Of a stretch of 64,000 nt of DNA, positions 26,404-35,946 are shown in pieces. This stretch comes from Sinorhizobium sp. BG8. Lineage in GTDB: Bacteria; Pseudomonadota; Alphaproteobacteria; Rhizobiales; Rhizobiaceae. The stretch spans positions 306,501-370,500 of the forward strand of contig NZ_CP044012.1 of assembly GCF_016864555.1 (NCBI RefSeq), given 5' to 3'. Within the stretch, counting starts at the first letter, position 1. Each line of letters starts with the position of its first letter. Position numbers and translations under genes: made by a program. The notes under the pieces are model-generated. The model saw nothing but the letters and a program-made list of their open reading frames with translations, was not told where the DNA came from and searched no databases.

Positions 26404-26615
26404 GGCACTCTCCTCCTCCAACGGAGGATGATCTGCGCGTCGCGAGGGGGATCGGTCGAACCGAACTCACCCCTCGCGCGCGTGTCGCGCGGCCCCACCC
26501 TCGTGGTGAGGCATCGGACGCTCAAGACACAACTCGCGGCAGGGCAGGCGTCCAGCGACCATTCTATTGATGACGCATACCTGCCCCGCGTGACACGAAC
26601 ACACACAGGAACACC
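26404..26615. other. intercistronic spacer with hairpins after the SBP gene
   Basis: The 212-base gap holds a short perfect hairpin (TCCTCC-AAC-GGAGGA at 26414-26428) and further GC-rich inverted sequence near 26480-26515. A run of inverted repeats after a binding-protein gene may stabilise its mRNA. No gene is visible. Confidence 0.45.
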
Positions 26616-27653
26616 ATGTCCGGATTGACCCTTCAAAACGTCACCAAGGAATTCGGCACCTTCACCGCCGTCAGAAACGTGAACCTGACCGTGCCGCACG
26701 GTACCTTCGTGTGCATGCTCGGCCCGTCCGGATGCGGCAAGACCACACTGATGCGGATGGTTGCCGGCCTCGACCTGCCGACCGGCGGCGCAATCAAGCT
26801 CGACGGCGAAGACATCACCCGTGTTCCAACGCACAAGCGCAATCTCGGAATGGTCTTCCAGTCGCTGGCGCTCTTTCCGCATCTGACCGTCGGCGAGAAC
26901 ATCGCCTATGCGCTGCGCATTCGCGGCGTTGGCAAGGAGGAGCAGCGAAAGCGCGTCGATGAGCTTCTTTCGATGATCCACCTCCCGGGCTATGCAGACC
27001 GCCCGGTCGCTAAACTCTCCGGGGGCCAGCGCCAGCGCGTAGCAATTGCCCGCGCACTTGCCATCTCGCCGAAGCTGTTCCTGCTCGACGAGCCGCTTTC
27101 CGCGCTCGACGCCAAGCTGCGCGAAGCCATGCAGGTGGAACTCCGGCAATTGCAGCAACAGCTCGGTATCACCACGATCGTCGTCACCCACGACCAGCGT
27201 GAGGCAATGACCATGGCCGACACGGTCGTCGTGATGAATGGCGGGGAGATCCGTCAGGCCGCACCGCCGGTGGAAATCTACCGCAGGCCCGCCGATACGT
27301 TCGTTGCAGACTTCATTGGCTCGACCAACCTCGTCGACTTCACGGCCGATGCCGCGGGACGCGCCACGGTTCTTGGCCGGCCGGTGGAGGGACTTTCAAT
27401 CCCTGCCGGCCTGGCGAAGGGGATCATTTCCGTGCGCCCGGAAGACCTGCATCTGACGGCACCGGGCAACGGCCCGTTGGACGGCACCGTCACCTTCGTG
27501 CGCGATCTCGGGGGCACGATCGAGACGTTCCTCGACGTGGCCGGCAAGCAGATGATTGCGGTCTCGACGCCGCGCGCCCGTCCGGAAGTTTCCGTCGGCC
27601 AGACTGTCGGCATCCAGCTTTCACCCGACGTTTGCGTGGTGCTCAAATCATGA
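26616..27653 (+). CDS. polyamine-type ABC importer ATPase
   Basis: The 345-residue protein has Walker [10 protein letters not shown], signature LSGGQRQRVAIA, Walker B LFLLDEP and the H-loop VTHDQREAM, with a TOBE-like C-terminal region. It energises the two permeases that follow. Its stop codon overlaps the next start as ATGA. By family this is a spermidine/putrescine or opine-type importer. Confidence 0.94.
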   Translation: MSGLTLQNVTKEFGTFTAVRNVNLTVPHGTFVCMLGPSGCGKTTLMRMVAGLDLPTGGAIKLDGEDITRVPTHKRNLGMVFQSLALFPHLTVGENIAYALRIRGVGKEEQRKRVDELLSMIHLPGYADRPVAKLSGGQRQRVAIARALAISPKLFLLDEPLSALDAKLREAMQVELRQLQQQLGITTIVVTHDQREAMTMADTVVVMNGGEIRQAAPPVEIYRRPADTFVADFIGSTNLVDFTADAAGRATVLGRPVEGLSIPAGLAKGIISVRPEDLHLTAPGNGPLDGTVTFVRDLGGTIETFLDVAGKQMIAVSTPRARPEVSVGQTVGIQLSPDVCVVLKS

Positions 27654-28504
27654 GGCGCGAAAAACCGCAAACGATCGCCGACTATGGCCCGCTGCTCTTC
27701 CCGGCCGGGATGTTGATCATTTTCTTCGTCGTCCCCTTCGCGACGATGATTGCCGTCTCGTTCTTCCAGCGTGATCCGGCAGGTTTCTATTCGACCGCGT
27801 TCGTCTTCGACAACTACGCCCGGTTCCTCAGCCTTTTCTTCGGCAAGGTCCTTGGCTTTTCGCTCTTCCTTGCCGTTGCGGTCGCGGTCTGCTGCGTCGT
27901 GATTGCGCTGCCCTTTACCTATCTCTTGTCGCGCTCGAAGCGCAGGACCCAGGTTCTCTGGCTCGTCGCCCTGCTTTCGGTGTTGTCACTCTCCGAGGTC
28001 ATCATCGGCTTTGCCTGGTCGACGCTGTTCTCCCGCACCGCGGGCATTACGAACCTGCTTGTAGCAATCGGCCTGATGAACGAGGCAGTCGCGCTCAACC
28101 CAAGCTTTGGCGCTGTCCTCACTGCGATGGTCTACCAGGCCTTGCCCTATACGGTGCTGGTCCTCTATCCTGCGCTCGTGCGGTTGGACCCGACACTGAC
28201 CGAGGCGGCGCGCACACTTGGCTCCTCGCCGGTACGCGCCTTCTTCACGGTCGTCGTGCCTGCACTCAGGAACACCATACTCGCCACGCTGATCATGGTC
28301 TTCATCTTCGCTCTCGGCTCATACCTCCTGCCGCAAATCCTCGGCCGGCCACAGCACTGGACGCTTTCGGTCCTGATTACCGACCAGGCGATCTATCAAT
28401 CGAACATGCCGTTCGCCGCCGCGATGGCCGTGTTCCTCGTACTCGTCACTCTCGGCCTCGTCGGTCTGACGATCTACGCCGGACGCAAGGGAGAAGCCGC
28501 ATGA
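27650..28504 (+). CDS. ABC importer permease (PotB/PotH-like)
   Basis: The 284-residue inner-membrane protein has about six helices (first: GPLLFPAGMLIIFFVVPFATM) and the EAA loop LTEAARTLGSSPVRAFFTV. The ATG at 27650 overlaps the ATPase stop by four bases, and the gene overlaps the next permease in the same way. It forms half of the membrane channel. Confidence 0.93.
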   Translation: MRREKPQTIADYGPLLFPAGMLIIFFVVPFATMIAVSFFQRDPAGFYSTAFVFDNYARFLSLFFGKVLGFSLFLAVAVAVCCVVIALPFTYLLSRSKRRTQVLWLVALLSVLSLSEVIIGFAWSTLFSRTAGITNLLVAIGLMNEAVALNPSFGAVLTAMVYQALPYTVLVLYPALVRLDPTLTEAARTLGSSPVRAFFTVVVPALRNTILATLIMVFIFALGSYLLPQILGRPQHWTLSVLITDQAIYQSNMPFAAAMAVFLVLVTLGLVGLTIYAGRKGEAA

Positions 28505-29301
28505 ATACTCTCTTCCAGCGGCTCTACTTCTCCCTCGTCGGCCTGTTTCTGGCGCTGCCGCTCATCGTCGTCGCGGGGGTTTCGGTCAACGCGAAGCAGA
28601 CGCTCGCCTTTCCGCCAGAAGGCTTCTCCCTGTCATGGTACGGTGAGATCTTCACCAACCCCGAATGGCGCAATGCGCTTCTCGCATCCGTGACGCTCGC
28701 CGCCCTCTCGGCAGCTCTCGCGCTCGCCATCGCCCTGCCGCTCGCCTGGTTCCTGTGGCGCCGCGTCGCCCCGTGGGCGAACATTTTCCAACTGCTCGGC
28801 ATCGCGCCTTTCACGCTGCCGCCGGTCATTACCGCCCTCGGCCTTTTGACGTTCTGGGCGACGACCGGGTTCTACGGCCAGCCATGGACCGCGGTCATCA
28901 GCCACGCCATCTTCTTTGTCACGCTCCCCCTGGTCACGCTCTCGCTCGGCTTTTCGTCCATCGACCGCTCTTTCGTCGAGGCCGCCGCCACGATGGGGGC
29001 CGATGATCGAACGATCTTCCGGACGGTCGTCCTGCCGCTCATCCTGCCCTATCTCGTCTCCGGCTACGCCTTCGCCTTCGTGCTATCGCTCAACGAATAC
29101 ATCGTTGCGTACATGACCATCGGCTTCACGATGGAAACGCTGCCGATCAAGATCTTCAACGCACTGCGCTACGGCTATACGCCGACGATGGCCTCGGTGA
29201 CGATCGTCTTCGTCGCGATCGCTGCCACCGTCTTCGGGCTCGTCGCCCGCTTCGGCGATCTGCCGAAGCTGCTTGGCGCGATGTCGACGAACGAGAAATA
29301 G
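28501..29301 (+). CDS. ABC importer permease (PotC/PotI-like)
   Basis: The 266-residue protein has six hydrophobic segments and the EAA loop FVEAAATMGADDRTIFRTVVL. It partners the upstream permease, which it overlaps by four bases. The nitrilase-type gene starts nine bases after its stop codon, so the transporter and that enzyme are very probably one operon. Confidence 0.93.
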   Translation: MNTLFQRLYFSLVGLFLALPLIVVAGVSVNAKQTLAFPPEGFSLSWYGEIFTNPEWRNALLASVTLAALSAALALAIALPLAWFLWRRVAPWANIFQLLGIAPFTLPPVITALGLLTFWATTGFYGQPWTAVISHAIFFVTLPLVTLSLGFSSIDRSFVEAAATMGADDRTIFRTVVLPLILPYLVSGYAFAFVLSLNEYIVAYMTIGFTMETLPIKIFNALRYGYTPTMASVTIVFVAIAATVFGLVARFGDLPKLLGAMSTNEK

Positions 29302-29310
29302 GAGCCTGCC

Positions 29311-30090
29311 GTGAAGATCGCTGCCCTTCAGATGCGCGCCGTTGCCGGCGATGTGGAAGCCAATCTCGCTCGCATTGCCGGTGCCGCAGCCGAAGCCTCG
29401 GCGAACGGCGCGAAGCTGCTGATCGCGCCGGAGCTCGCGGTGACCGGATACGGGGCAGGGGACGCGCTGCCGCAACTAGCGTCTACAGCCACGGGACGGA
29501 CCGTCGAGCGGATCGCGACCATCGCCCGGGAAAACCGCGTGGTGATCGTGGCCGGCTTTGCAGAGACAGACGGTCAGACGACCTACAACAGCGCGCTGCT
29601 CACCGATGGCAGCGGCAACACCGCCATTTATCGCAAGTCGCACCTTTATGGCGAATACGAACGCATCTGGTTCCAGCCGGAGGCACCGACTTCTGTCGTC
29701 GCCAACGTCGAGGGCATCAAGGTAGGCATGCTCATCTGCTACGATGTCGAATTCCCGGAAAATGTCCGCCGGCTGGCGCAGGCCGACGTCGAACTCGTCG
29801 TCGTGCCCACGGCACTGCCCAAGGGTGCCTCGGGTACCTTCATCGCCGACCGGATGATCCAGGTCCGGGCCTTCGAGAACCAGGTTTTCGTCGCCTACGT
29901 CAACCACTGCGGCGCCGACTCCCGCTTCACCTATGCAGGCCTGTCGCGGATCGTCGCGCCTGACGGCAGTGTGCTTGCCGAGGCCCCCGCGGATGGCGAG
30001 GCGCTGATCTACGCAGACATCAGACCTGGCGACTACGTCGCGTCGAAAGCGGAAAACACCTATCTGGCGGATCTCGCGCGGCAGGTATAA
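29311..30090 (+). CDS. carbon-nitrogen hydrolase of the nitrilase superfamily
   Basis: The 259-residue enzyme has the catalytic triad Glu41 (APELAVTGYG), Lys109 (YRKSHLYGEYE) and Cys143 (LICYDVEFPE). Nitrilase-superfamily amidases hydrolyse amides or carbamoyl amines to acid and ammonia. The start is a GTG at 29311 with AGGAG upstream. Operon membership with a ureohydrolase and importer suggests an amide such as 4-guanidinobutyramide as substrate. The context supports this but the sequence does not prove it. Confidence 0.87.
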   Translation: MKIAALQMRAVAGDVEANLARIAGAAAEASANGAKLLIAPELAVTGYGAGDALPQLASTATGRTVERIATIARENRVVIVAGFAETDGQTTYNSALLTDGSGNTAIYRKSHLYGEYERIWFQPEAPTSVVANVEGIKVGMLICYDVEFPENVRRLAQADVELVVVPTALPKGASGTFIADRMIQVRAFENQVFVAYVNHCGADSRFTYAGLSRIVAPDGSVLAEAPADGEALIYADIRPGDYVASKAENTYLADLARQV

Positions 30091-30178
30091 TTTTGAGGCC
30101 GAAGGTACGAAGCACACGGCCCGTCTGCAGTCCGGATCCGCCAAGCGAACGCGTCCGGAGACATAGGCCACCGTCGAT

Positions 30179-30207
30179 GGTTTCTGGGCAGCCGAACGGC
30201 AGAAACC
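30179..30207 (+). other. hairpin downstream of the nitrilase-type gene
   Basis: GGTTTCTG and CAGAAACC form an eight-base perfect stem with a 13-base loop that can itself fold. No T run follows, so this is an RNA structure of unknown role in the 195-base gap before the DsbA-like gene. Confidence 0.35.
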
Positions 30208-30285
30208 GGTTATAGATCGCCCACGGGTTTTCCCGATAGCGATGCTCCTTCGCGACCTCGACAATTGCCGGAGGGAGTGAATGTC

Positions 30286-30894
30286 ATGGCCACCATCGAT
30301 TTCTGGTTCACGCTCGGAAGCACCTATACCTTCCTCGCGGTGATGCGCCTGCCGCAGATCTCGGAGAAGTCCGGAATCGATTTCCGATGGCGACCGTTCA
30401 ATGTCCGCGCAATCATGATCGAGATGGACAACATCCCCTTCGCGAAGAAGCCGGTGAAGGCGGCCTACATGTGGCGGGACATCGAACGCCGCGCTGCGAT
30501 GTACAGCCTGCCCGCCCACCTTCCAATCCCGTATCCCCTTCCCGAACTCGAGCGGGCCAACCGCGTCGCGATTGTCGGAGCGAATGAGGGCTGGTGCGAA
30601 GCCTACACCGTAGAAGCATACCGACGATGGTTCACGCAGGGCCAAGCTCCGGGCAGCGAACCAAACCTTTCGGCGAGTATAAGCCAGGCCGGCCACGATC
30701 CCGCACGGGTTCTCGAACTCGCCGATTCCACCGACGGCATCGATGCGCTCTATCAGGCGACGGAAGAGGCGAGGGGTCTCGGCATCTTCGGATCCCCCTC
30801 ATTCATCGTGGACGACGAGCTCTTCTGGGGGCACGACCGCCTCGATGACGCGATCAGTTGGCGAAACAATCTCGACAGAGCGACGCCGGGTTGA
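30286..30894 (+). CDS. DsbA-family/2-hydroxychromene-2-carboxylate isomerase-like protein
   Basis: The 202-residue protein is a thioredoxin-fold enzyme of the kappa-GST/HCCA-isomerase group, with FWFTLGSTYTFLAVMRL at the active-site end and the C-terminal GIFGSPSFIVDDELFWGHDRL. The thioredoxin CxxC is absent; a serine takes the place of the active-site cysteine, as in HCCA isomerases. It may conjugate or isomerise small molecules using glutathione. The start at 30286 follows GGAGGGAG. It is convergent with the EamA gene, 20 bases away. Confidence 0.85.
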   Translation: MATIDFWFTLGSTYTFLAVMRLPQISEKSGIDFRWRPFNVRAIMIEMDNIPFAKKPVKAAYMWRDIERRAAMYSLPAHLPIPYPLPELERANRVAIVGANEGWCEAYTVEAYRRWFTQGQAPGSEPNLSASISQAGHDPARVLELADSTDGIDALYQATEEARGLGIFGSPSFIVDDELFWGHDRLDDAISWRNNLDRATPG

Positions 30895-30914
30895 AATCGC
30901 ATCGCCGAGCGGCA

Positions 30915-31814
30915 CTAGAGTGTGATCAGCGCCGTACCCAGGACGGCCAGGCACGCACCGAGCCAGGATTGCGCGGGCGGGCAAACCCCGGTTCGAAACC
31001 ACACCATCGGCAAAATCACCACGGGCGTCATCGACGACAGGGTCGAAACGATCCCGACGTTTCCGTGCGCAAGCGCCGCCATCAGCAGTGACATGCCAAG
31101 CCCTGTTCCGAGAAACGCAGCCAGCACGGCAATGCCAACCGTTTTGAGAGCTACCGCCGGAGCCCGCCTCAGTGCAGCGATGGGCAAGACCGACAACATC
31201 AGGAAAAAGACCATCGCGATGCCGGACCGTATGGCCATCGCGGTAAAGGGTTCGACACCCGTCGCCATGGCCGGACGTGCGCAGAGGCTGCCGAGCGCCT
31301 GGCCAAAGGCCGTGATCGCTCCGAGCGCGATCCCATGCCATGGCAGACGCACCGGCACCTGGCGTCCCTCGGACGGAGACGAAACGCCTTCACCTTGACG
31401 ACCGCGGAGACCAATCGCAAGTATGATCCCCGCCAGGACCAGCAAGATCCCCCCGCCTTGCTGGATGCTGATTGTCTCGCCCAACACTACATAGCCGAGC
31501 AGAACGGCAAAGGGTGCAGTCAATGAGAACATCAGCGCCGTATTGCGTGCACCGATCGCATAGATAGTCGCAAAATAGGTGGTGCTTGCGACGATGATTC
31601 CGAAGAAGCTGGACGCGGCCAGGTAGCCCAGCTGCCACGCCGCCACAGATTGCCAACCGCCCAGGAAAAGCGAAACGGCCCCGGTCATCAGGAAGGCAGC
31701 GATCATCTGCCAGCGCGCGAGGCGCAGAACGTGCACGCGTCCGTTCAGTTCGCCAATCAGCATGCCGCTCATGGCAATACAGATGGCGGCGGAGATCGCG
31801 AACAGTTCGGACAT
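30915..31814 (-). CDS. EamA/DMT-family transporter
   Basis: The 299-residue protein has two EamA repeats of about five helices each (first FAISAAICIAMSGMLIGELN; second starting IALGAITAFGQALGSLCA), as expected for an inner-membrane exporter. It lies downstream of aguB on the same strand with a 126-base gap. Overflow export of an amine, amino acid or catabolite is possible, but the substrate cannot be read from the sequence. Confidence 0.88.
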   Translation of the reverse strand: MSELFAISAAICIAMSGMLIGELNGRVHVLRLARWQMIAAFLMTGAVSLFLGGWQSVAAWQLGYLAASSFFGIIVASTTYFATIYAIGARNTALMFSLTAPFAVLLGYVVLGETISIQQGGGILLVLAGIILAIGLRGRQGEGVSSPSEGRQVPVRLPWHGIALGAITAFGQALGSLCARPAMATGVEPFTAMAIRSGIAMVFFLMLSVLPIAALRRAPAVALKTVGIAVLAAFLGTGLGMSLLMAALAHGNVGIVSTLSSMTPVVILPMVWFRTGVCPPAQSWLGACLAVLGTALITL

Positions 31815-31940
31815 GACTCAGGAGATCCTGCAGTGGGAAGTGCGCGCTGGTCCTAAGTCAAAAGCATCCCGGATTCCAGCGCTCACGCACGCCCGAAGAA
31901 GAAAATCGCGCGTCATATCTCAATGCCACCTAGGCCCTTC

Positions 31941-32813
31941 CTATGCACGCCCGTCGAGTGTCGCCACAGGGCCGTAGAGATCCGGCCGCCGATCCCGGAA
32001 AAGTCCCCATCCCCAGCGTTGCCGCTCTATGGCATCGAGATCGAAGGTCGCAAGCAGCACGCCGGAGTTCTCCCGGTCGGCCTCTGCCACCTTGGCACCC
32101 GTCTGGTCGGCGATGAAGGACGAGCCATAGAAGGTGAGGGCCGTGTCGTTGCGCCCCTCTTCGGTGCCGATCCGGTTGGATGCCACGAGCGGAACCATGT
32201 TGGCAGCGGCATGCCCCTGCATGACACGCTGCCAGTGTGCCGCGCTGTCGATCGTGGCGTCGTGAGGTTCGCTACCGATCGCGGTGGGATAGAGCAGGAT
32301 TTCAGCTCCGAGGAGCGCCATGCTGCGAGCAGCTTCCGGAAACCACTGGTCCCAGCAGATTCCACAGCCGATCGTGCCGAACCGGGTCTTCCAGACCCTG
32401 AAACCGGTATCGCCCGGGGAAAAATAGAACTTCTCCGTGTAGCCCGGACCATCCGGGATATGGCTCTTGCGGTAGTTTCCGAGCACCGAACCATCGGCAT
32501 CAACGATCGCCACTGAATTGTAGAAGGCCCGGCCAGCCTTTTCGAAATAGCTCACCGGCAGGACCACACCGAGTTCGGCCGCGAGAGCCGAGAAATGAGC
32601 GACGAGCGGGTTGTTCTCGAGCGGTTTCGCCAGCTCGCAGAAACCGAAATACTGCTCCTGGCAGAAATAGGGTGTCTCGAACAGCTCCTGGATCAGGATG
32701 ATGTTGGCACCGCGCCCGGCCGCCTCGCGCACGAGACGCTCGGCCGTTGCAATGTTCTTTTCGATATCCCAGCTGCAGGCCATCTGCGTGGCCGCAAGCG
32801 TCACATTCCGCAT
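31941..32813 (-). CDS. aguB: N-carbamoylputrescine amidase
   Basis: The 290-residue nitrilase-superfamily enzyme has the triad Glu43, Lys116 and Cys153 (GCGICWDQWFPE) and the AguB-typical stretches FETPYFCQEQYF and KSHIPDGPGYTEKFYF. AguB converts N-carbamoylputrescine to putrescine, CO2 and ammonia, the last step of the agmatine deiminase route. The agmatine deiminase gene aguA is not in the window. The start has GGGAGA upstream. The gene sits downstream of an amidohydrolase and an ABC importer on the same strand. Confidence 0.92.
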   Translation of the reverse strand: MRNVTLAATQMACSWDIEKNIATAERLVREAAGRGANIILIQELFETPYFCQEQYFGFCELAKPLENNPLVAHFSALAAELGVVLPVSYFEKAGRAFYNSVAIVDADGSVLGNYRKSHIPDGPGYTEKFYFSPGDTGFRVWKTRFGTIGCGICWDQWFPEAARSMALLGAEILLYPTAIGSEPHDATIDSAAHWQRVMQGHAAANMVPLVASNRIGTEEGRNDTALTFYGSSFIADQTGAKVAEADRENSGVLLATFDLDAIERQRWGWGLFRDRRPDLYGPVATLDGRA

Positions 32814-33003
32814 TTATCGTCTCCCAAGAATTCGCCACTTCCGCACCGAGGGCGGGAGTGGCCTGATTTCCCTATATGCCAGCCTCCGACGAACACGAAA
32901 GGCAGCACGGGCAGCGCATTCCGGTGCCCGCTCCGTCCGCTTGCGTCATAGTCTTCGGGCATGACTTCTCCCGAAGACCATCTCGCATTTCATCAGGCGG
33001 GGC

Positions 33004-34674
33004 CTATGCCTGATGGGTGATCCGTCCGTCGCAAATCGTGGTGACCGGGCGGATCCCCGCCAGCGCCTCTGATGCAGCGGCCTCGACATCACCGGACAGC
33101 ACGACGATATCCGCCAGATATCCCTGCTTGAGCACGCCCTTCCGGTCCTCCATGAACTCGACCCATGCGCTGGTCCTGGTGTAGGCGGCAAGCGTCTCCT
33201 TCAGAGACAGGCGCTGGTCCGGCATGCCGTCCTTCCAGGTCTTCCGGGTCATGGCGTCGTAGATGCAGCTCATCGGATCGAGGGGAGAGACCGGCCAGTC
33301 GGTTGCGAAGACGATCTCGGCGCCGGCGTCAGTCAGCGTGCGCCAGGCGAAGGCATAGGGCCAGCGCTCCTCACCGATGCAGGAGAGATACGGCTCGAGC
33401 GGCAGGCCCGCATTGCCTGGCGGATGTGTCGGCTGCATCGAGGCGATCGTGCCGAGCTGTGCGAAGCGCGGAATGTCGTCCGGGTGGATGACCTCGATAT
33501 GCTCGATCCGGTTGCGGGCGTCGCGCCCTCCGTTCGCACTCGCGGCCGCTTCATAGCCGTTCAGAACCATGCGCACGGCGCCGTCACCGATGGCATGAAC
33601 CGCCACCGGTAGACCTAGCTTGTCGGCAACGATTGCGACGTTGTTGAAATGGTCCTGCGTGAAGAGAGGATCACCCTTCCACCCCGGCTGATTTGAATAG
33701 TCGTCGACGAACACCGCCGTGCCCGACTCCGTCACCCCATCCATGAAGAGCTTGACGAAGTCGCAACGCAGCTTGTCCGTGTCGAAGCGTTTGCGCCACG
33801 CGGCAGCCTTATCCTCAAGATCGGAAAGCGGCATGAAGTTCTTCATGTGGAAAGGCATGCGGACCCTGACCGGAAGCCCGTCGACCTTCTCGATCTCGTC
33901 CAGCATTTCGAGCTGGTAGAGACTGCCGTCCATGTTCTGGATGGACGTGATGCCGAGGGAGGCGCAGTAGGCAAGGCCGCGCTTGATCACGGCAATGTCC
34001 TTGGCGCGTTCATCCGGCGTCAGGTTCTCCGGGTCGCCGCCCGTACCTACGCCAAGCATCTCGCGGCCACCGGTTTCACTCAGCGCCGCCACCGGGCGCA
34101 TCGCGTTGGATTCCCGAAGTTCCCCGTTTGCGAGGCCGTCCGGCCCCATGACGATCTCGTTTCCGACGCCGACGTCTCCCCCCTCGAGGATCCCTGCCTG
34201 TTTGAGGGCGATCGTGTTCGCCCAGGCGGTGTGATGGTCAGGCGCGACCATCATGAACGGGCGGTCAACGATGATCCGGTCGAGGTGGTGACGGGTGACG
34301 CGTTCGTCCACCGACAGGATCGTGTAATCGGCATACTGCGCCTCGAGCAACGGCAGGTCCGGGTTGGCGGCAGCGTAGTCGCGAACCGCCTTTTCCAGCG
34401 CTTCGTAACCGCTGACACCGAAAAGCGACAGCTGGGTGAGCCCTACGGATCCACCGAAGATGTGCATGTGCGCTTCGTTGAAGCCCGGAAGCACGGTCCC
34501 TCCCTTGGCGTCGATCACATGAGTGTCCGGCCCGCTGAAGGCATCAACCTGGGCCTCCGAACCGACGGCCAGAATGCGGTTGCCCGCAATAGCGATTGCT
34601 TCGGCATTCGGATTGGCGTCATCCATCGTCATGATCCGCGCATTGCGGATGATGAAGCTTGCTTCTTTCTGCAC
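33004..34674 (-). CDS. metal-dependent amidohydrolase (YtcJ-like)
   Basis: The 556-residue protein has the amidohydrolase pattern: the N-terminal beta sandwich and GTVLPGFNEAHMHIFGG metal motif, FVKLFMDGV, VHAIGDGAVRM, and FATDWPVSPLDP near the end. YtcJ-like proteins hydrolyse N-substituted amides of unknown identity in most genomes. The start is a GTG at 34674 with AGGAGA upstream. It follows the serine hydrolase gene by 24 bases in what looks like one operon with the upstream importer. Confidence 0.9.
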   Translation of the reverse strand: MQKEASFIIRNARIMTMDDANPNAEAIAIAGNRILAVGSEAQVDAFSGPDTHVIDAKGGTVLPGFNEAHMHIFGGSVGLTQLSLFGVSGYEALEKAVRDYAAANPDLPLLEAQYADYTILSVDERVTRHHLDRIIVDRPFMMVAPDHHTAWANTIALKQAGILEGGDVGVGNEIVMGPDGLANGELRESNAMRPVAALSETGGREMLGVGTGGDPENLTPDERAKDIAVIKRGLAYCASLGITSIQNMDGSLYQLEMLDEIEKVDGLPVRVRMPFHMKNFMPLSDLEDKAAAWRKRFDTDKLRCDFVKLFMDGVTESGTAVFVDDYSNQPGWKGDPLFTQDHFNNVAIVADKLGLPVAVHAIGDGAVRMVLNGYEAAASANGGRDARNRIEHIEVIHPDDIPRFAQLGTIASMQPTHPPGNAGLPLEPYLSCIGEERWPYAFAWRTLTDAGAEIVFATDWPVSPLDPMSCIYDAMTRKTWKDGMPDQRLSLKETLAAYTRTSAWVEFMEDRKGVLKQGYLADIVVLSGDVEAAASEALAGIRPVTTICDGRITHQA

Positions 34675-34698
34675 GGTGTCTCCTCGATTTTCTCTGTT

Positions 34699-35907
34699 TC
34701 AGAACGCCATCTGGCAGATGGCCCTGAAGAATGCGAAATTGTCCTGCTTGAGTTCGTCGTCGAGCGGATTGGGCTGGGACGACAGCTTGACGATGACGGT
34801 ATCGGTACTTGGATCGACATAAAGCCACTGGCCGTGGATCCCGATGGCGCAATAGGCTCCGTCGGCCTCGCCCGACTGATACCACTGGCTGCGGTAGCGA
34901 CCGTTCGGAAGGCTGGTATTGCTGCCTGCGGCCCAGGCATCGTGATCACCCGCCGTCCTCATGTCCTTGATCCATGCCGATGGCACGACCTGTCTGCCGG
35001 CCGACGCGCCGCCCGTGCGCAGAAGCTCGCCCACACGTGCGAGGTCCCGGGCAGTCACGCAGATCCCGCCGGCGGTTCTCGGCGTGCCGATCGCATCGAC
35101 GGTCACATAGGCGTGGTTCTTGGCGCCCATCGGTTTCCACAGAAGATCGGACATCAGCTCCGGGAAACGCATCTTGGTCGCGCGCTCGATGATCACCCCG
35201 AGAAGGTCCGAATTCGGCGAGGCATAGAAGAACGGACCTCCATGCGGACGTTCGGCCTTCCTGAGCGTAAAAAGGAAAGAGGGCAGCGTCTCTGCGGGTA
35301 GCCCGGGTTCCGGCGGGTTCCACAGCATTGCGCGGCGATAGCGCGCGAAGGCGCCGAGCCTGTCGAGGTAGACTTCCTCGAAATCGAGGCTGACGCGCAT
35401 GTCGAGGACATCGCGGTAGCTGCAGTCCCCATAGGCACTCCCTGCAGCCTCCGGCAGATAGTGGGTCACCGGCTTGTCGGGATCGATCACGCCCTCGGCT
35501 TCCAGAATGCCCGAGACAACGGCGGTGAGTGACTTGGAAACTGAAAAGACGACGTGGCGTGCATTTACGTCAGCATGGGGCGCATAGTGCTCCGCCACGA
35601 TCCGGCCGTCGCGCATCACGACGAAGGCGTCGGTATGGGCATAGTCGAGAAAGCCCGAAATCGTCGAAACATCTTCGAGGCCGGCGTCGATGCTGCCGGC
35701 GAGGAAGAGCGAGGACTCCACCGCCACCTCGGCCTCGACCGTCTCGCAAGCGATCTCGGCGGTCGGAACGAGGTCACGCAGGTTTTGGAAGGACCAGCGG
35801 CTATACGGCGCGCTGCGCCAGGTCTCGAGCGTCACGTCAGCCCTGGCGAAGCCGTTCGCGTCATTGAATGTAGGTATCATCGCATTTGTAGCGAACGCGG
35901 AAAGCAT
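34699..35907 (-). CDS. serine hydrolase of the beta-lactamase class C/esterase family
   Basis: The 402-residue protein has the SxxK motif SVSK at 122-125, a tyrosine motif in FFYASPNSD and a late HGQWLYVDP segment typical of class C beta-lactamase-like esterases and amidases. It lacks a clear signal peptide, which argues for a cytoplasmic hydrolase rather than a resistance enzyme. Either the ATG at 35907 or the one at 35880 (MIPTFNDANG) could be the start; neither has a strong ribosome binding site. It sits between the binding-protein gene and the amidohydrolase gene. Confidence 0.82.
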   Translation of the reverse strand: MLSAFATNAMIPTFNDANGFARADVTLETWRSAPYSRWSFQNLRDLVPTAEIACETVEAEVAVESSLFLAGSIDAGLEDVSTISGFLDYAHTDAFVVMRDGRIVAEHYAPHADVNARHVVFSVSKSLTAVVSGILEAEGVIDPDKPVTHYLPEAAGSAYGDCSYRDVLDMRVSLDFEEVYLDRLGAFARYRRAMLWNPPEPGLPAETLPSFLFTLRKAERPHGGPFFYASPNSDLLGVIIERATKMRFPELMSDLLWKPMGAKNHAYVTVDAIGTPRTAGGICVTARDLARVGELLRTGGASAGRQVVPSAWIKDMRTAGDHDAWAAGSNTSLPNGRYRSQWYQSGEADGAYCAIGIHGQWLYVDPSTDTVIVKLSSQPNPLDDELKQDNFAFFRAICQMAF

Positions 35908-35946
35908 AACTTCCCGCGTCGCAATCCCTTTCGTGAAGGAAAATCG

